Shown here: positions 13,899 through 22,152 of the stretch, one piece after another
Numbering within the stretch: the first letter of the stretch is position 1
How the letters are laid out: each line of letters opens with the position of its first letter
Source of the DNA: Thermoleptolyngbya sp046719575
GTDB lineage: Bacteria > Cyanobacteriota > Cyanobacteriia > Elainellales > Elainellaceae
NCBI GenBank assembly: GCA_046719575.1
Contig: JBDNCP010000013.1
Coordinates: 1-48,278 of the forward strand
Reading direction: 5' to 3'
DNA: 48,278 bases
The notes under the pieces: generated by a model
What the model was told of the DNA's origin: nothing
Databases searched by the model: none
The model's input: only the letters and a program-made list of their open reading frames with translations
Program-made: the position numbers and the translations under genes

Positions 13899-15336
13899 GT
13901 CGCTCCAGCAAAAATACTAGCCGCACGCGCCATGCGTCTCCCTCACGCTCCAGCACGATTTGCCGCAAGAATTCTCGGAAATAGGCGCGGCGTTCGGATT
14001 CGGACAAATCTAGCCAAAACTGCGGCAGAGAAATGACCTGGGCGATCGCCCTCAGGTTTGCCGGGGGCAGTTGGTCGATTTGGGCTTGCAGGCGGGCAAT
14101 TTCGGTTCGCAGGGTGTAGGCACGGAGGTCGGCGGTTTGCTGATCCAGAATGCCCTGCTGCACTAGGTCAGGCAGTTGCGCCAGCCAGGTTTGGCGAGTG
14201 CCGATCTGAGTGGCGATCGCCTGCTGCATTTGCTCCACCTCAGGTAAGGGAGTACCCGAAACCAGACGCGGCAAATCTTCGCAAATCCGGTCGAAGGTGG
14301 CTTGCAGCACCGCGTCGTAGGCGATCGCCCCGCACTTCTTAGCACGGGGACAAGCGGCAGGGCGCAGATAAAGATAGCTCTGGGGCTGGCGGGGGCGCGT
14401 CACGCTGCACACCCGCAGCGGCGACTGACACTCGCCGCAAGCGACTAGCCCAGAGAGCGATCGCGGGGCACTGGCGGCGCGGGGCGGCATATTGCGGTTT
14501 CGCCGCAGAATGCGATCGACCTGGGCAGCTTCGGCGCGGGGCAAAATGGCGGGATGCGTGTCGGGCACGATGTCGCCCGTGTGATATTCCAGATCGCCGC
14601 GATAGACCGGGCTGGTGAGCCAGCGCTTGCCTGTGGAACTAGAAATTTTCTTGTTGTACTTTTGCTGCAAATAGCGGATGCTGCCCCGCAGCGAGCCATA
14701 CAGCAAAAAATGGTCAAAGAAGTCCTTGACCACCGGAGCAGTCGTGCGATCCAGCACATAGCGGCCTTTGCCGCGCCGATAGCCATAGGGCGCTTTTCCG
14801 GGCGGCGGCTGGGCGTGGATGCGGTTGCGGGCGTGGCCCCGCTGAATCCGCTGGCGGCGCTGCATAGACTGGATTGTTTGAACCTGCTGCAACAACTCCG
14901 CAGACGAGGGCGGCGGCGCGTCAAAATCTGTGCCTGCAATCCGCAGTGGAATCTGTAGCGCCTCTAACTCGGCGAGGCGATCGCCGACCTCCCTCACCGA
15001 CTCGCCCAGATCCGCCAGTTGGCGAACCAGCACCGCGTCCGGCGGGTCTTGCTGACAATCCCGCAAAAGCTGCTGCCACTGTGGTCGATCAGCCGCACGG
15101 GAGACCCCAGCGCAGGAGACTGCACCGCTTTCACCACAACTCAACCCAGGATTCGGGGCAAGATTCGGGGTAGGATTTTTCATCGCAGCATCCAAGCTTG
15201 CGTAATCTTGGTACACTCGATCTGCGATCGCCCACCAGGCAGAATCCTCATCAGAATCCTTAAGGGAAACCCTAAGTGATGCATTGGGTACAGTCTCAAA
15301 CCTCGGATCAGCGTAAGAATAAGCGATGATTTTCAT
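13888..15336 (-). CDS. Serine-recombinase-like protein, catalytic residues missing
   Basis: 482 residues from the ATG at 15336 (MKIIAYSYADP). The layout is that of a large serine recombinase (XisF-like): N-terminal resolvase-like domain (about 1-130), recombinase domain (GKAPYGYRRGKGRYVLD, about 185-260), zinc ribbon (CGECQSPLRVC, later CPRAKKC) and a coiled-coil C terminus (QQGILDQQTADLRAYTLRTEIARLQAQI). However, the usual YxRVS nucleophile segment reads YSYADP, and the catalytic DRLGR-type motif reads ADLGES (108-113), so the serine and both arginines appear to be lost. An extra low-complexity insert lies at about 50-82. Strand exchange is therefore unlikely. It is divergent from ppc (63-base gap) with a dyad between. 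No element ends were seen around it. Confidence 0.75.
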   Translation of the reverse strand: MKIIAYSYADPRFETVPNASLRVSLKDSDEDSAWWAIADRVYQDYASLDAAMKNPTPNLAPNPGLSCGESGAVSCAGVSRAADRPQWQQLLRDCQQDPPDAVLVRQLADLGESVREVGDRLAELEALQIPLRIAGTDFDAPPPSSAELLQQVQTIQSMQRRQRIQRGHARNRIHAQPPPGKAPYGYRRGKGRYVLDRTTAPVVKDFFDHFLLYGSLRGSIRYLQQKYNKKISSSTGKRWLTSPVYRGDLEYHTGDIVPDTHPAILPRAEAAQVDRILRRNRNMPPRAASAPRSLSGLVACGECQSPLRVCSVTRPRQPQSYLYLRPAACPRAKKCGAIAYDAVLQATFDRICEDLPRLVSGTPLPEVEQMQQAIATQIGTRQTWLAQLPDLVQQGILDQQTADLRAYTLRTEIARLQAQIDQLPPANLRAIAQVISLPQFWLDLSESERRAYFREFLRQIVLEREGDAWRVRLVFLLERPNS

Positions 15337-15368
15337 GGTGTTTTCCCTAGCACCATTAAAACCCTCTA

Positions 15369-15385
15369 GAATTATCGAATAATTC
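15369..15385. promoter_or_regulatory. Perfect dyad between recombinase-like gene and ppc
   Basis: GAATTAT-CGA-ATAATTC, 7-bp arms around 3 bases, lies in the 63-base divergent spacer, 14 bases before the ppc start. It could be an operator acting on one or both genes; no regulator is assigned. Confidence 0.4.
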
Positions 15386-15399
15386 CGCCAGGACACGCC

Positions 15400-18300
15400 A
15401 TGAGTTCCATCCTCCACTCGTCGGATGATGCCTTTCGCACCGGCACCGCCACAGAAGATCGAGACGATCAGCCCCTCTCAGCCAGCGACCTGTTTCTTCG
15501 TCATCGGCTAAAACTGGTTGAAGAACTTTGGGAGTCTGTGCTTCAGCAAGAGTGTGGGCAGCAGTTGGTCGATCTGCTGCGGCAGTTGCGGTCGGTTTGT
15601 TCACCAGAGGGGCAGGTTCCAGAAGAAGTAGAGGCGATCGCCCTGGGAGTCATCGAGAAGCTAGACCTAAACGACGCAATCCGCGCCGCTCGCGCCTTTG
15701 CACTCTATTTTCAGCTAATCAACATTGTCGAACAGCACTATGAGCAGCGCGGACAGCAGCAACAATATCGCGCTTCCTATGATGTCGCCACAGCAGCCGA
15801 AGACGGTCAGGGCAGCTCTGACCCCCAGACTGCCGGCCTCAGCACCGCTGGACTCAGTGCAGATATGCTAGAGCGCAGCTTGCGAGAAGAAACCGCGCTC
15901 CGTCGAGAAATGAGTACCTTTCGGGGCCTGTTTCCCAAGCTAGCCAATCTCAACGTGCCACCACGCCAAATTCAAAACCTAATCGACAACCTCGACATTC
16001 GCCTCGTCTTCACCGCCCACCCCACAGAAATCGTCCGCCACACCATCCGCGACAAGCAGCGCCGCATCGCCAAAATTCTGCGCCAGCTTGACACTGCCGA
16101 AGACAGTATGCAAATGCTGGGGCTGTCCTCATCCTGGGAAACGGAAACCCTGCGAGAACAATTGACCGAAGAAATTCGCCTGTGGTGGCGCACTGACGAA
16201 CTGCACCAGTTCAAGCCGACCGTGCTAGACGAGGTAGACTACGCGCTGCACTACTTCCAGGAAGTGCTGTTTGACGTAATCCCCCATCTTTATTACCGCT
16301 TCCGTTCGGCACTGAAAGCGACCTTTCCAGGATTGCGTCCGCCCAGCTACAACTTCTGCAAGTTTGGTTCTTGGGTTGGGTCTGACCGCGATGGCAACCC
16401 CTCCGTCACGCCAGAAATTACCTGGAAAACCGCCTGCTATCAGCGCAATCTGGTGCTGGCAAAATACATCCAGTCGGTAAAGCACCTGATTAATCTGCTC
16501 AGCCTCTCGCTGCATTGGAGCGACGTATTGCCCGACCTGCTGGAGTCGCTGGAGCAGGACCAAGCGCAGATGCCAGAAGTGTATGAGCAGCTTGCCATCC
16601 GCTATCGGCAGGAACCCTATCGCCTAAAGTTGAGCTACATCCAAAAGCGGCTGGAAAATACCTACGAGCGCAGCCGTAAGCTTTACAATGGCGATTATTT
16701 TAACGATGAATCGCCAGACTACAACCCGGCCACGCTCTATCGCTCTGGCGATGAGTTTCTGGCAGATTTGCGGCTGATCCGCAGAAACCTGGAAGAAACA
16801 GGACTGACCTGCCGCGATCTGGAAAATCTGATCTGCCAGGTGGAAATCTACGGCTTTAACCTGGCCCACCTAGATATTCGGCAGGAAAGCAGCCGCCACT
16901 CGGATGCGATCGCCGAAATCGCAGAATACCTGCAAATTCTGCCCAAGTCTTACCACGAGATGACAGAGGAAGAGCGATCGCACTGGTTGGCCATCGAGCT
17001 AAAAACCCGTCGCCCGTTGATTCCGTCAGAACTGCCCTTCTCTGAAAAAACCTGCGAAACCATCCAAACCTTCCGCATGGTGCGAAAGCTGCATCAAGAG
17101 TTTGGCCCCGCCATCTGCCAAACCTACGTCATCAGCATGAGTCACCACGCCAGCGATCTGCTAGAAGTGCTGCTACTGGCAAAAGAAGCGGGCCTCTACG
17201 ACCCCGCCACGGGCAGCGGCGCAATCAACGTGGTGCCGCTATTTGAAACAGTGGAAGACTTGCTCCGCGCCCCATCCGTAATGAGAGAGTTGTTTGAACT
17301 GCCGCTATATCGAGCCTATCTGTCGGGCGGCTACAGCGCACGCCAGCAAGAAGAGACGGGGCAAAAGGTCGATATTGCGGGTTCTAGGAGTACGCTGCCG
17401 CAACGAGCTTCGCTCCAAGAAATCATGCTGGGCTATTCCGACAGTAACAAAGACTCTGGCTTCCTTAGCAGCAATTGGGAAATCCACAAAGCCCAGCAGT
17501 CGCTCCAAGCGATGGCCGAAACCTACGGCATTTCCCTCCGCATCTTCCACGGGCGAGGCGGTTCCGTGGGCCGCGGCGGCGGGCCGGCCTATGAAGCGAT
17601 TCTGGCTCAGCCGGGGCGCAGCATCGACGGCCGCATCAAAATTACAGAACAGGGCGAGGTGCTGGCCTCGAAATACAATCTGCCAGAACTGGCGCTCTAT
17701 AACCTGGAAACCATCACAGCGGCGGTGATACAAGCCAGCCTGCTACGAAACGGGTTCGATGACATCCAGCCATGGCACGAAATCATGGAGGAACTGGCGA
17801 CGCGCTCGCGCTCGCACTATCGCTCGCTGATTTACGAACAGCCCGATTTTGTCGATTTCTTCCATCAGGTTACGCCAATCGAAGAAATCAGCCAGCTTCA
17901 AATTAGCTCTCGTCCTGCTCGGCGCGGCGGCAAAAAAGACCTGGGCAGCCTGCGGGCCATTCCCTGGGTGTTTAGCTGGACGCAGACGCGCTTTTTGCTG
18001 CCCTCCTGGTATGGCGTGGGCACGGCGATTAACGAATTCCTGCAAGAGGAGCCAGAGGAAAACCTGAAGCTGCTGCGCTATTTCTACTACAAGTGGCCTT
18101 TCTTCAAGATGGTGATTTCCAAGTGTGAAATGACCCTCTCGAAGGTGGACTTGCAAATTGCCAACCACTATGTCCAGCAGTTGTCGCAGGCGGAAGATCG
18201 GGAGCGCTTTGAGCGTCTGTTTGAGCAGATCCGCGACGAATATCACCTGACGAAGGGGCTAGTGCTGGCGATCGCCGGCCATGAGCGATTACTCGACGGC

Positions 18301-18510
18301 GACCCCGACCTCCAGCGCTCGGTGCAACTCCGCAACAGCACGATCGTTCCCCTCGGCTTCTTGCAAGTCTCTCTGCTAAAACGCCTGCGCCAGCACAAAA
18401 CCAGCGCCGCCTCCGGCGTGATCCGCTCACGCTATAGCCGGGGTGAACTGCTGCGTGGCGCCCTGCTCACCATCAACGGCATCGCCGCCGGAATGCGAAA
18501 CACGGGCTGA
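15400..18510 (+). CDS. ppc: Phosphoenolpyruvate carboxylase
   Basis: Carboxylates PEP with bicarbonate to oxaloacetate, feeding the TCA intermediates in the cytoplasm. At 1036 residues it has the length usual for cyanobacterial PEPC. Conserved blocks: VFTAHPTEIVRHTIRDKQRRI (catalytic His about residue 206), WVGSDRDGNPSVT, YGFNLAHLDIRQES, MSHHASDLLEVLLLAKEAGL, VVPLFETVEDL, LGYSDSNKDSGFLSSNWEI, and the glycine-rich FHGRGGSVGRGGGPAYEAIL, ending in MRNTG, the canonical C terminus. There is no N-terminal plant-type phosphorylation motif. An AGGA 7 bases ahead supports the ATG at 15400. Residues about 112-150 are a variable QQQQ/TAGLSTAGLSA linker. It is divergent from the recombinase-like gene. 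Confidence 0.98.
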   Translation: MSSILHSSDDAFRTGTATEDRDDQPLSASDLFLRHRLKLVEELWESVLQQECGQQLVDLLRQLRSVCSPEGQVPEEVEAIALGVIEKLDLNDAIRAARAFALYFQLINIVEQHYEQRGQQQQYRASYDVATAAEDGQGSSDPQTAGLSTAGLSADMLERSLREETALRREMSTFRGLFPKLANLNVPPRQIQNLIDNLDIRLVFTAHPTEIVRHTIRDKQRRIAKILRQLDTAEDSMQMLGLSSSWETETLREQLTEEIRLWWRTDELHQFKPTVLDEVDYALHYFQEVLFDVIPHLYYRFRSALKATFPGLRPPSYNFCKFGSWVGSDRDGNPSVTPEITWKTACYQRNLVLAKYIQSVKHLINLLSLSLHWSDVLPDLLESLEQDQAQMPEVYEQLAIRYRQEPYRLKLSYIQKRLENTYERSRKLYNGDYFNDESPDYNPATLYRSGDEFLADLRLIRRNLEETGLTCRDLENLICQVEIYGFNLAHLDIRQESSRHSDAIAEIAEYLQILPKSYHEMTEEERSHWLAIELKTRRPLIPSELPFSEKTCETIQTFRMVRKLHQEFGPAICQTYVISMSHHASDLLEVLLLAKEAGLYDPATGSGAINVVPLFETVEDLLRAPSVMRELFELPLYRAYLSGGYSARQQEETGQKVDIAGSRSTLPQRASLQEIMLGYSDSNKDSGFLSSNWEIHKAQQSLQAMAETYGISLRIFHGRGGSVGRGGGPAYEAILAQPGRSIDGRIKITEQGEVLASKYNLPELALYNLETITAAVIQASLLRNGFDDIQPWHEIMEELATRSRSHYRSLIYEQPDFVDFFHQVTPIEEISQLQISSRPARRGGKKDLGSLRAIPWVFSWTQTRFLLPSWYGVGTAINEFLQEEPEENLKLLRYFYYKWPFFKMVISKCEMTLSKVDLQIANHYVQQLSQAEDRERFERLFEQIRDEYHLTKGLVLAIAGHERLLDGDPDLQRSVQLRNSTIVPLGFLQVSLLKRLRQHKTSAASGVIRSRYSRGELLRGALLTINGIAAGMRNTG

Positions 18511-18528
18511 ATAAACGGGCTGAATAAA
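18503..18528 (+). repeat. 13-bp tandem duplication over the ppc stop
   Basis: CGGGCTGAATAAA occurs twice in succession; the first copy contains the ppc stop codon TGA at 18508-18510. Confidence 0.85.
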
Positions 18529-18532
18529 AAGT

Positions 18533-18563
18533 CATGTCTCGTGCGCGACGCGCACAAGACATG
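18533..18563 (-). terminator. Terminator-like hairpin after cobO-like gene
   Basis: CATGTCT and AGACATG flank GTGCGCG and CGCGCAC with one mismatch and a minimal loop. On the minus strand it is followed by ACTTTTTATT, as expected of an intrinsic terminator for the gene ending at 18611. It could also stop ppc transcripts from the other side. Confidence 0.6.
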
Positions 18564-18610
18564 GCAGGACAAGGCACGACAAGACCAGACATCAGACAGG
18601 ATAGCGATCG

Positions 18611-19147
18611 CTACGGTCGATGGCTGCGACGCAGTTCCGTGATCTGATCCGCTCGGTCAAGAATTGACCCCGGCATTTCTGGCCCCGTCAGGATTAGATC
18701 GACTTGGCGGGGTCGGTTTTTCAAAAGCTCTAGCACTTCAGACTCCGGAATCAGCCCAAACTTAATTGCCAGACTGAGTTCATCCAGCACCACTAGCGCA
18801 TACTGGCCCGACCGCACCACATCCTGGGTATGCTGCCACAATTCCTGCAAAGCCTCGGCTTCGCCGTCTTCAAGCTGAGGCGTGTCGATGCAGCGGGGCA
18901 GGTCGCAGCGCAGCCAGTCAAGATGCTGACCTAGCCGCACCGGATGATCTGCTCCCTGGCCGATGCCGCCTTTGAGAAATTGCACCACCAGCACTGGCGT
19001 TCCCTGCCCTGCAATGCGGAGCGCCTGCGCCATTACGCTGGTAAAAAAGCTGCGGTGGGGGCAGGTAAATACCTGCACCAATCCTTCCACCGTATGAGAG
19101 AGGGGGCGGGTGAACTCTGAAACCGAGGTCTCAACTTGAGAAACCAT
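18611..19147 (-). CDS. CobO/BtuR-type corrinoid adenosyltransferase homologue
   Basis: 178 residues of the CobA/CobO/BtuR family (ATP:cob(I)alamin adenosyltransferase). Family landmarks: LRIAGQGTPVLVVQFLKGG, the Walker-B-like VVLDELSLAIKFGLI, LLKNRPRQVDLILTG and the terminal ADQITELRRSHRP. The P-loop, normally GxGKGKT, reads FTCPHRSFFTSVMAQALR (about residues 27-44), so the lysine and glycines that bind ATP are absent. Either the enzyme binds ATP differently or it has another role. From memory, cyanobacterial members often look like this. I start it at ATG 19147; a GTG lies two codons upstream. The gene faces ppc with a hairpin between. I leave the symbol empty because activity is doubtful. 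Confidence 0.75.
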   Translation of the reverse strand: MVSQVETSVSEFTRPLSHTVEGLVQVFTCPHRSFFTSVMAQALRIAGQGTPVLVVQFLKGGIGQGADHPVRLGQHLDWLRCDLPRCIDTPQLEDGEAEALQELWQHTQDVVRSGQYALVVLDELSLAIKFGLIPESEVLELLKNRPRQVDLILTGPEMPGSILDRADQITELRRSHRP

Positions 19148-19245
19148 GAACACTGACCAAGTAGGGAAAAAAGGGCGCAGAATGGGCGATCGCAGCGTTT
19201 CTACAGCATTTCAACAGCGTCAATACGCTTCTACAGCAACGTTTC

Positions 19246-19268
19246 TAAAACGCTTTAGAAGCGTTTTA
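19246..19268. repeat. 10-bp perfect hairpin
   Basis: TAAAACGCTT-TAG-AAGCGTTTTA. It lies about 100 bases upstream of the CobO-like gene. It could be a terminator-like or regulatory hairpin; nothing coding is nearby on either side. Confidence 0.55.
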
Positions 19269-19306
19269 ATAGCAGCGCATCTGTTGGGCGATCGCCTCAC
19301 GAAGCG

Positions 19307-19345
19307 TTGACAGAAAGCATCGACAGAGAGCATCGACAGAAAGTA
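19307..19345 (+). repeat. 13-bp tandem repeat, three copies
   Basis: TTGACAGAAAGCA, TCGACAGAGAGCA, TCGACAGAAAGTA in direct succession, followed by a partial TTGACAGG and, at about 19359-19381, by two copies of ACGCTGCCTTA. The unit contains TTGACA, a good -35 hexamer, but no matching -10 is obvious. Confidence 0.8.
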
Positions 19346-19825
19346 TTGACAGGCTATAACGCTGCCTTAACGCTGCCTTAAAAGACGGTGCATTGAACAC
19401 ACGCATTAGATAAGCACGAAATAAGCACGTAGACCCATACTCCGCAGAGTAATTCACTAGTATGAACGAAAATATTAACGTGGCTAGCTTGCAAATGCAC
19501 CCAAACCAATATCCAAACTCGTCCAAACTAGTTTTGTTAAGCAGCCGGCACAGAGATTCACAAAACAAAATGTAGCGTGATCGACTGTACTTTGCCTCTA
19601 TAAAACACTACATCTGCGATCGCGTCAAGCTTTATCCCGACTAATCCTGCCTAAGCCCACTCTACTTGCGCTCAACCCGTATAGTCGGCATGAGGCGCTG
19701 CAAGTTTTTGAGCTTTTGAGCGATCGCCCACTTTCGTCCGGGTCAGCCATACAACCGCCAGAAAAGTTCTGTGGGGTTACACGTAAAACACCCCCCCACC
19801 CCTTCCATTCTTTTGCCCTCTCCTC

Positions 19826-20725
19826 ATGGCAGATTTTGACCTGCTGGCACTGCTAAAATCTGGTGTCAGCATTTGGAATCAATGGTATCTGACCCATCCC
19901 GCACCGGGACGGCTGGATTTGTCTGAAGCGCGGCTGCCAGAGCTTGACCTGAGCCGAGTGCTGCTGCGGGGCTGCCTCTTGCAACGGGCCGACCTGCGAC
20001 AGACCAACCTCAGCCTCGCCAACCTGAGTCAGGCAGATTGCAGCGATGCAGTTTTGGAGAGCGCCAATCTTTATCGAGCCGATCTGTATCAAGCCAATCT
20101 CACCGGAGTCAACTTGCAGGATGCCAATTTGCAAGAAGCCAGCCTAATTCGCTGTGTGCTAGAGCGGGCGACGCTGGGGCTGGCAAACCTACATCGCGCC
20201 AAGCTAACTGGAGCCGTGCTAGAGCAAGCCGATTTGCAAGGGGCAGATCTGACCCTTGCAAGTCTACGTCGGGCCAAGCTCCAGGGGGCAGACCTACGCG
20301 GAGCCGACCTCAGCGGAGCCGACTTGAGCGAAGCCGACCTACGAGAGGCCAACTTGGCGCTGACCGACCTTAAGGGGACTCAATTGCAAGGGGCAAACCT
20401 AGAAAACGCTAACTTGCTGGGAGCCGACCTGAGCCGGGCCGTGCTGCACGATGCCAACTTAAGCGGCGCAAACCTGCGCCATGCCTATTTGCAGGAAAGC
20501 AATTTGCAACGGGCAAGACTTATTTGGGCCGACCTGCGAGAGGCAGAACTGTGGAACGTTACGCTCAATCAGGTGAACCTGACGGCGGCCCAGCTCGACG
20601 GAGCCATGCTAAATGGCACGATCGCCCTGGAAAGCTACTCGCCAGCGCAGCCCAGTGAAGATCTAGAAGTGACAGCCAATCTAGAAACGACGGAAGACCT
20701 GATGCCTTTTACAAGAAATTCGTAG
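19826..20725 (+). CDS. Pentapeptide repeat protein
   Basis: 299 residues. After a 35-residue N-terminal helix (LLALLKSGVSIWNQWYLTHP), residues about 36-270 are continuous A(D/N)LxX pentapeptides (for example ANLTGVNLQDANLQEASL, GADLRGADLSGADLSEADL), which fold as a right-handed quadrilateral beta-helix. The N-terminal W-x-x-W-Y motif region is typical of many cyanobacterial pentapeptide proteins. No signal peptide is present, so it is cytoplasmic as read. The tail (about 275-299) is acidic and non-repetitive. The biochemical role is unknown for most of the family; a gyrase-protecting function is known only for the Qnr/MfpA type. The ATG at 19826 has no strong ribosome site. Confidence 0.92.
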   Translation: MADFDLLALLKSGVSIWNQWYLTHPAPGRLDLSEARLPELDLSRVLLRGCLLQRADLRQTNLSLANLSQADCSDAVLESANLYRADLYQANLTGVNLQDANLQEASLIRCVLERATLGLANLHRAKLTGAVLEQADLQGADLTLASLRRAKLQGADLRGADLSGADLSEADLREANLALTDLKGTQLQGANLENANLLGADLSRAVLHDANLSGANLRHAYLQESNLQRARLIWADLREAELWNVTLNQVNLTAAQLDGAMLNGTIALESYSPAQPSEDLEVTANLETTEDLMPFTRNS

Positions 20726-20734
20726 CCGTTGGGG

Positions 20735-21535
20735 CTAAAAGCCCGTCACCAGTCCGGCGATCGCCAGCACAGCCCCACCCACCAAACAAGACTTCATGGC
20801 CAGGTCGCTGGCTTTAGCGTTTCGATCGGCCGATTTCGTCAATTCCTCAGCATTTCGCAGCGAAATAATAAACTGTTTCCCTGATTCGGTCGGGCGCTGC
20901 AAGGTCAGCCCGCCGCCCGCATCGCTGACTGTGGCCACCACCGTCACCCGCCGCCCCACAGGCACGATCACCTCTTGATAGCGGTAGCCCAGCGTACGTC
21001 GGTTGCCCCCCAGCGGACTCAGCGCCCGCGAAAAGCCGCCAAAGGAAATGAAGTTACCAGGGGATTCGGGGCGAAATTCATCCAACACCGTGATGGTTTC
21101 AAAGTCGGCCTGGTTGGGGTCAACGGCGATCGCCCCCGTGTCATCCTTCAGCACAAAGGGTGTCGATTGCTCATGGCTGGCGACGGTTTCCGAGCCGCGT
21201 TCGGTGCGGCGTTCCTCGTTGCCGTCTTTGTCGCGGCGAATGACCGTTTCCTCATACTCGCGCCGCACGGTCATGTGGTAATGAACGCAGGGCTGCTGCG
21301 CCAGTTGGGAGGTGAGCGGGCGATCGCACTGCACAATGCCCGAAAGCTGCACATACTCGCGCCAGTTGCCACCGCCAATTTCCTGGGCAATCTCTGCCGA
21401 CATTTTCTCCAGTTCTGCCACCGTCACCGGACGCGACACCTTGAGGCAATAGGCGCGGCCGCTGTGGTGTCGTTTCACAAAAATCAGCACGATTCCTGCA
21501 ATCAGCAAAACTGCGCCGACCGTTAGCAGCACCAT
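20735..21535 (-). CDS. GIDE-domain membrane protein (E3 ligase-like family)
   Basis: 266 residues of the bacterial GIDE family, relatives of the intermembrane domain of mitochondrial MUL1/MAPL, without a RING finger. There is an N-terminal membrane segment (VLLTVGAVLLIAGIVLIFV) and a C-terminal one (LAMKSCLVGGAVLAIAGLVTGF). Between them are a small helical region and a beta-rich domain with SGIVQCDRPLTSQLAQQPCV, YHMTVRREYEE, ESTPFVLKDDTGAIAVDP-like and VIVPVGRRVTVVATVSD, the GIDE signature. Automated pipelines may call it E3 ubiquitin ligase, which would be wrong for a protein lacking RING. The function in bacteria is unknown. It converges with the pentapeptide gene with a 9-base gap. Confidence 0.85.
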   Translation of the reverse strand: MVLLTVGAVLLIAGIVLIFVKRHHSGRAYCLKVSRPVTVAELEKMSAEIAQEIGGGNWREYVQLSGIVQCDRPLTSQLAQQPCVHYHMTVRREYEETVIRRDKDGNEERRTERGSETVASHEQSTPFVLKDDTGAIAVDPNQADFETITVLDEFRPESPGNFISFGGFSRALSPLGGNRRTLGYRYQEVIVPVGRRVTVVATVSDAGGGLTLQRPTESGKQFIISLRNAEELTKSADRNAKASDLAMKSCLVGGAVLAIAGLVTGF

Positions 21536-21693
21536 AGCTCGACTCCAGACCCAGCGTTTGAGAGGACGTGCTTAGGATGCCCGCAACCGTTTCTCCAGTC
21601 TCACAGGCTCAAGACATCTATACACTTCCGCCATACATGTCCTCCATACATGTCCTCTCGAATGCAATGCCGCCACAGGATAAAATTCGCAAA

Positions 21694-22056
21694 TTAATCC
21701 GCAAAATCAAACCGGGGGTGAAAGCGCGGATGCAGCAGCCGCTCCACCGGTTCGTCTTGCTGCAAGTGCCGCGTGGCGATCGCCCCCACATCCTCCGGCT
21801 TTACGCGGCAATACCACACGTTGTCTGGCGTGACGCGCACCGTCGGCCCAGAAGCACACTGCCCCATGCAGTCGCTCGCGCTGATCAGCACTCCTGGCAA
21901 ATTTGCCTCCCGAAAGGCCGCCAACACCGCCGCCGACCCGCTCCGTTCGCAAGAGCGATACTGACAGACCGAAACGCAGCGCCGTTTTAGCGATGGGGCT
22001 TGCTGATTTTGTGAACTGGACAACTGATTCTCAGAAGGGGATTCCACAGTCAGCAC
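21694..22056 (-). CDS. Thioredoxin-like [2Fe-2S] ferredoxin
   Basis: About 120 residues with the thioredoxin-like ferredoxin fold found in NuoE/HoxE and stand-alone Fd4-type ferredoxins. The cluster cysteines are visible as VCQYRSCERSG (about 30-40) and DCMGQCASGPTVRV (about 62-75), followed by YCRVKPEDVGAIATRHL, which matches the C-terminal helix. It carries one 2Fe-2S cluster and probably acts in electron transfer in the cytoplasm; the partner is not identifiable. The start is a GTG at 22056; the serine/glutamine-rich N-terminal 20 residues are poorly conserved in style, so an internal start is possible. No hydrogenase or Nuo gene is near. Confidence 0.85.
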   Translation of the reverse strand: MLTVESPSENQLSSSQNQQAPSLKRRCVSVCQYRSCERSGSAAVLAAFREANLPGVLISASDCMGQCASGPTVRVTPDNVWYCRVKPEDVGAIATRHLQQDEPVERLLHPRFHPRFDFAD

Positions 22057-22152
22057 CGTGATGGGTAGAGATTGCTACTCACAGCTTATTCATTAATTTG
22101 CAGAGTTGCCACCTGTTAAGAAGGAGCATAATGGCTATGGCTCTGCATCGTG

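Larger units (their letters stand above)
19154..19825. other. 672-bp spacer with repeats, no accepted gene
   Basis: Between the CobO-like gene and the pentapeptide gene. It holds the hairpin at 19246-19268, the 13-bp repeats at 19307-19345 and an 11-bp duplication. A 100-codon minus frame at 19266-19568 is cysteine- and leucine-rich, crosses the repeats and lacks a ribosome site; I do not accept it. A HIP1 site lies near 19720. Confidence 0.6.

Noticed and set aside
13888..15336. Excisable element (fdxN-type) encoded by the recombinase-like gene
   Set aside because: No attachment repeats or interrupted gene found in the neighbourhood and catalytic residues appear lost; metF and ppc on both sides are intact.
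18611..19147. Confident naming as an active cobA/cobO
   Set aside because: The P-loop is replaced, so only homology, not activity, is claimed.
19266..19568. 100-codon minus-strand frame in the 19.2-19.8 kb spacer
   Set aside because: Runs through tandem repeats, unusual cysteine content, no ribosome site; low coding likelihood.
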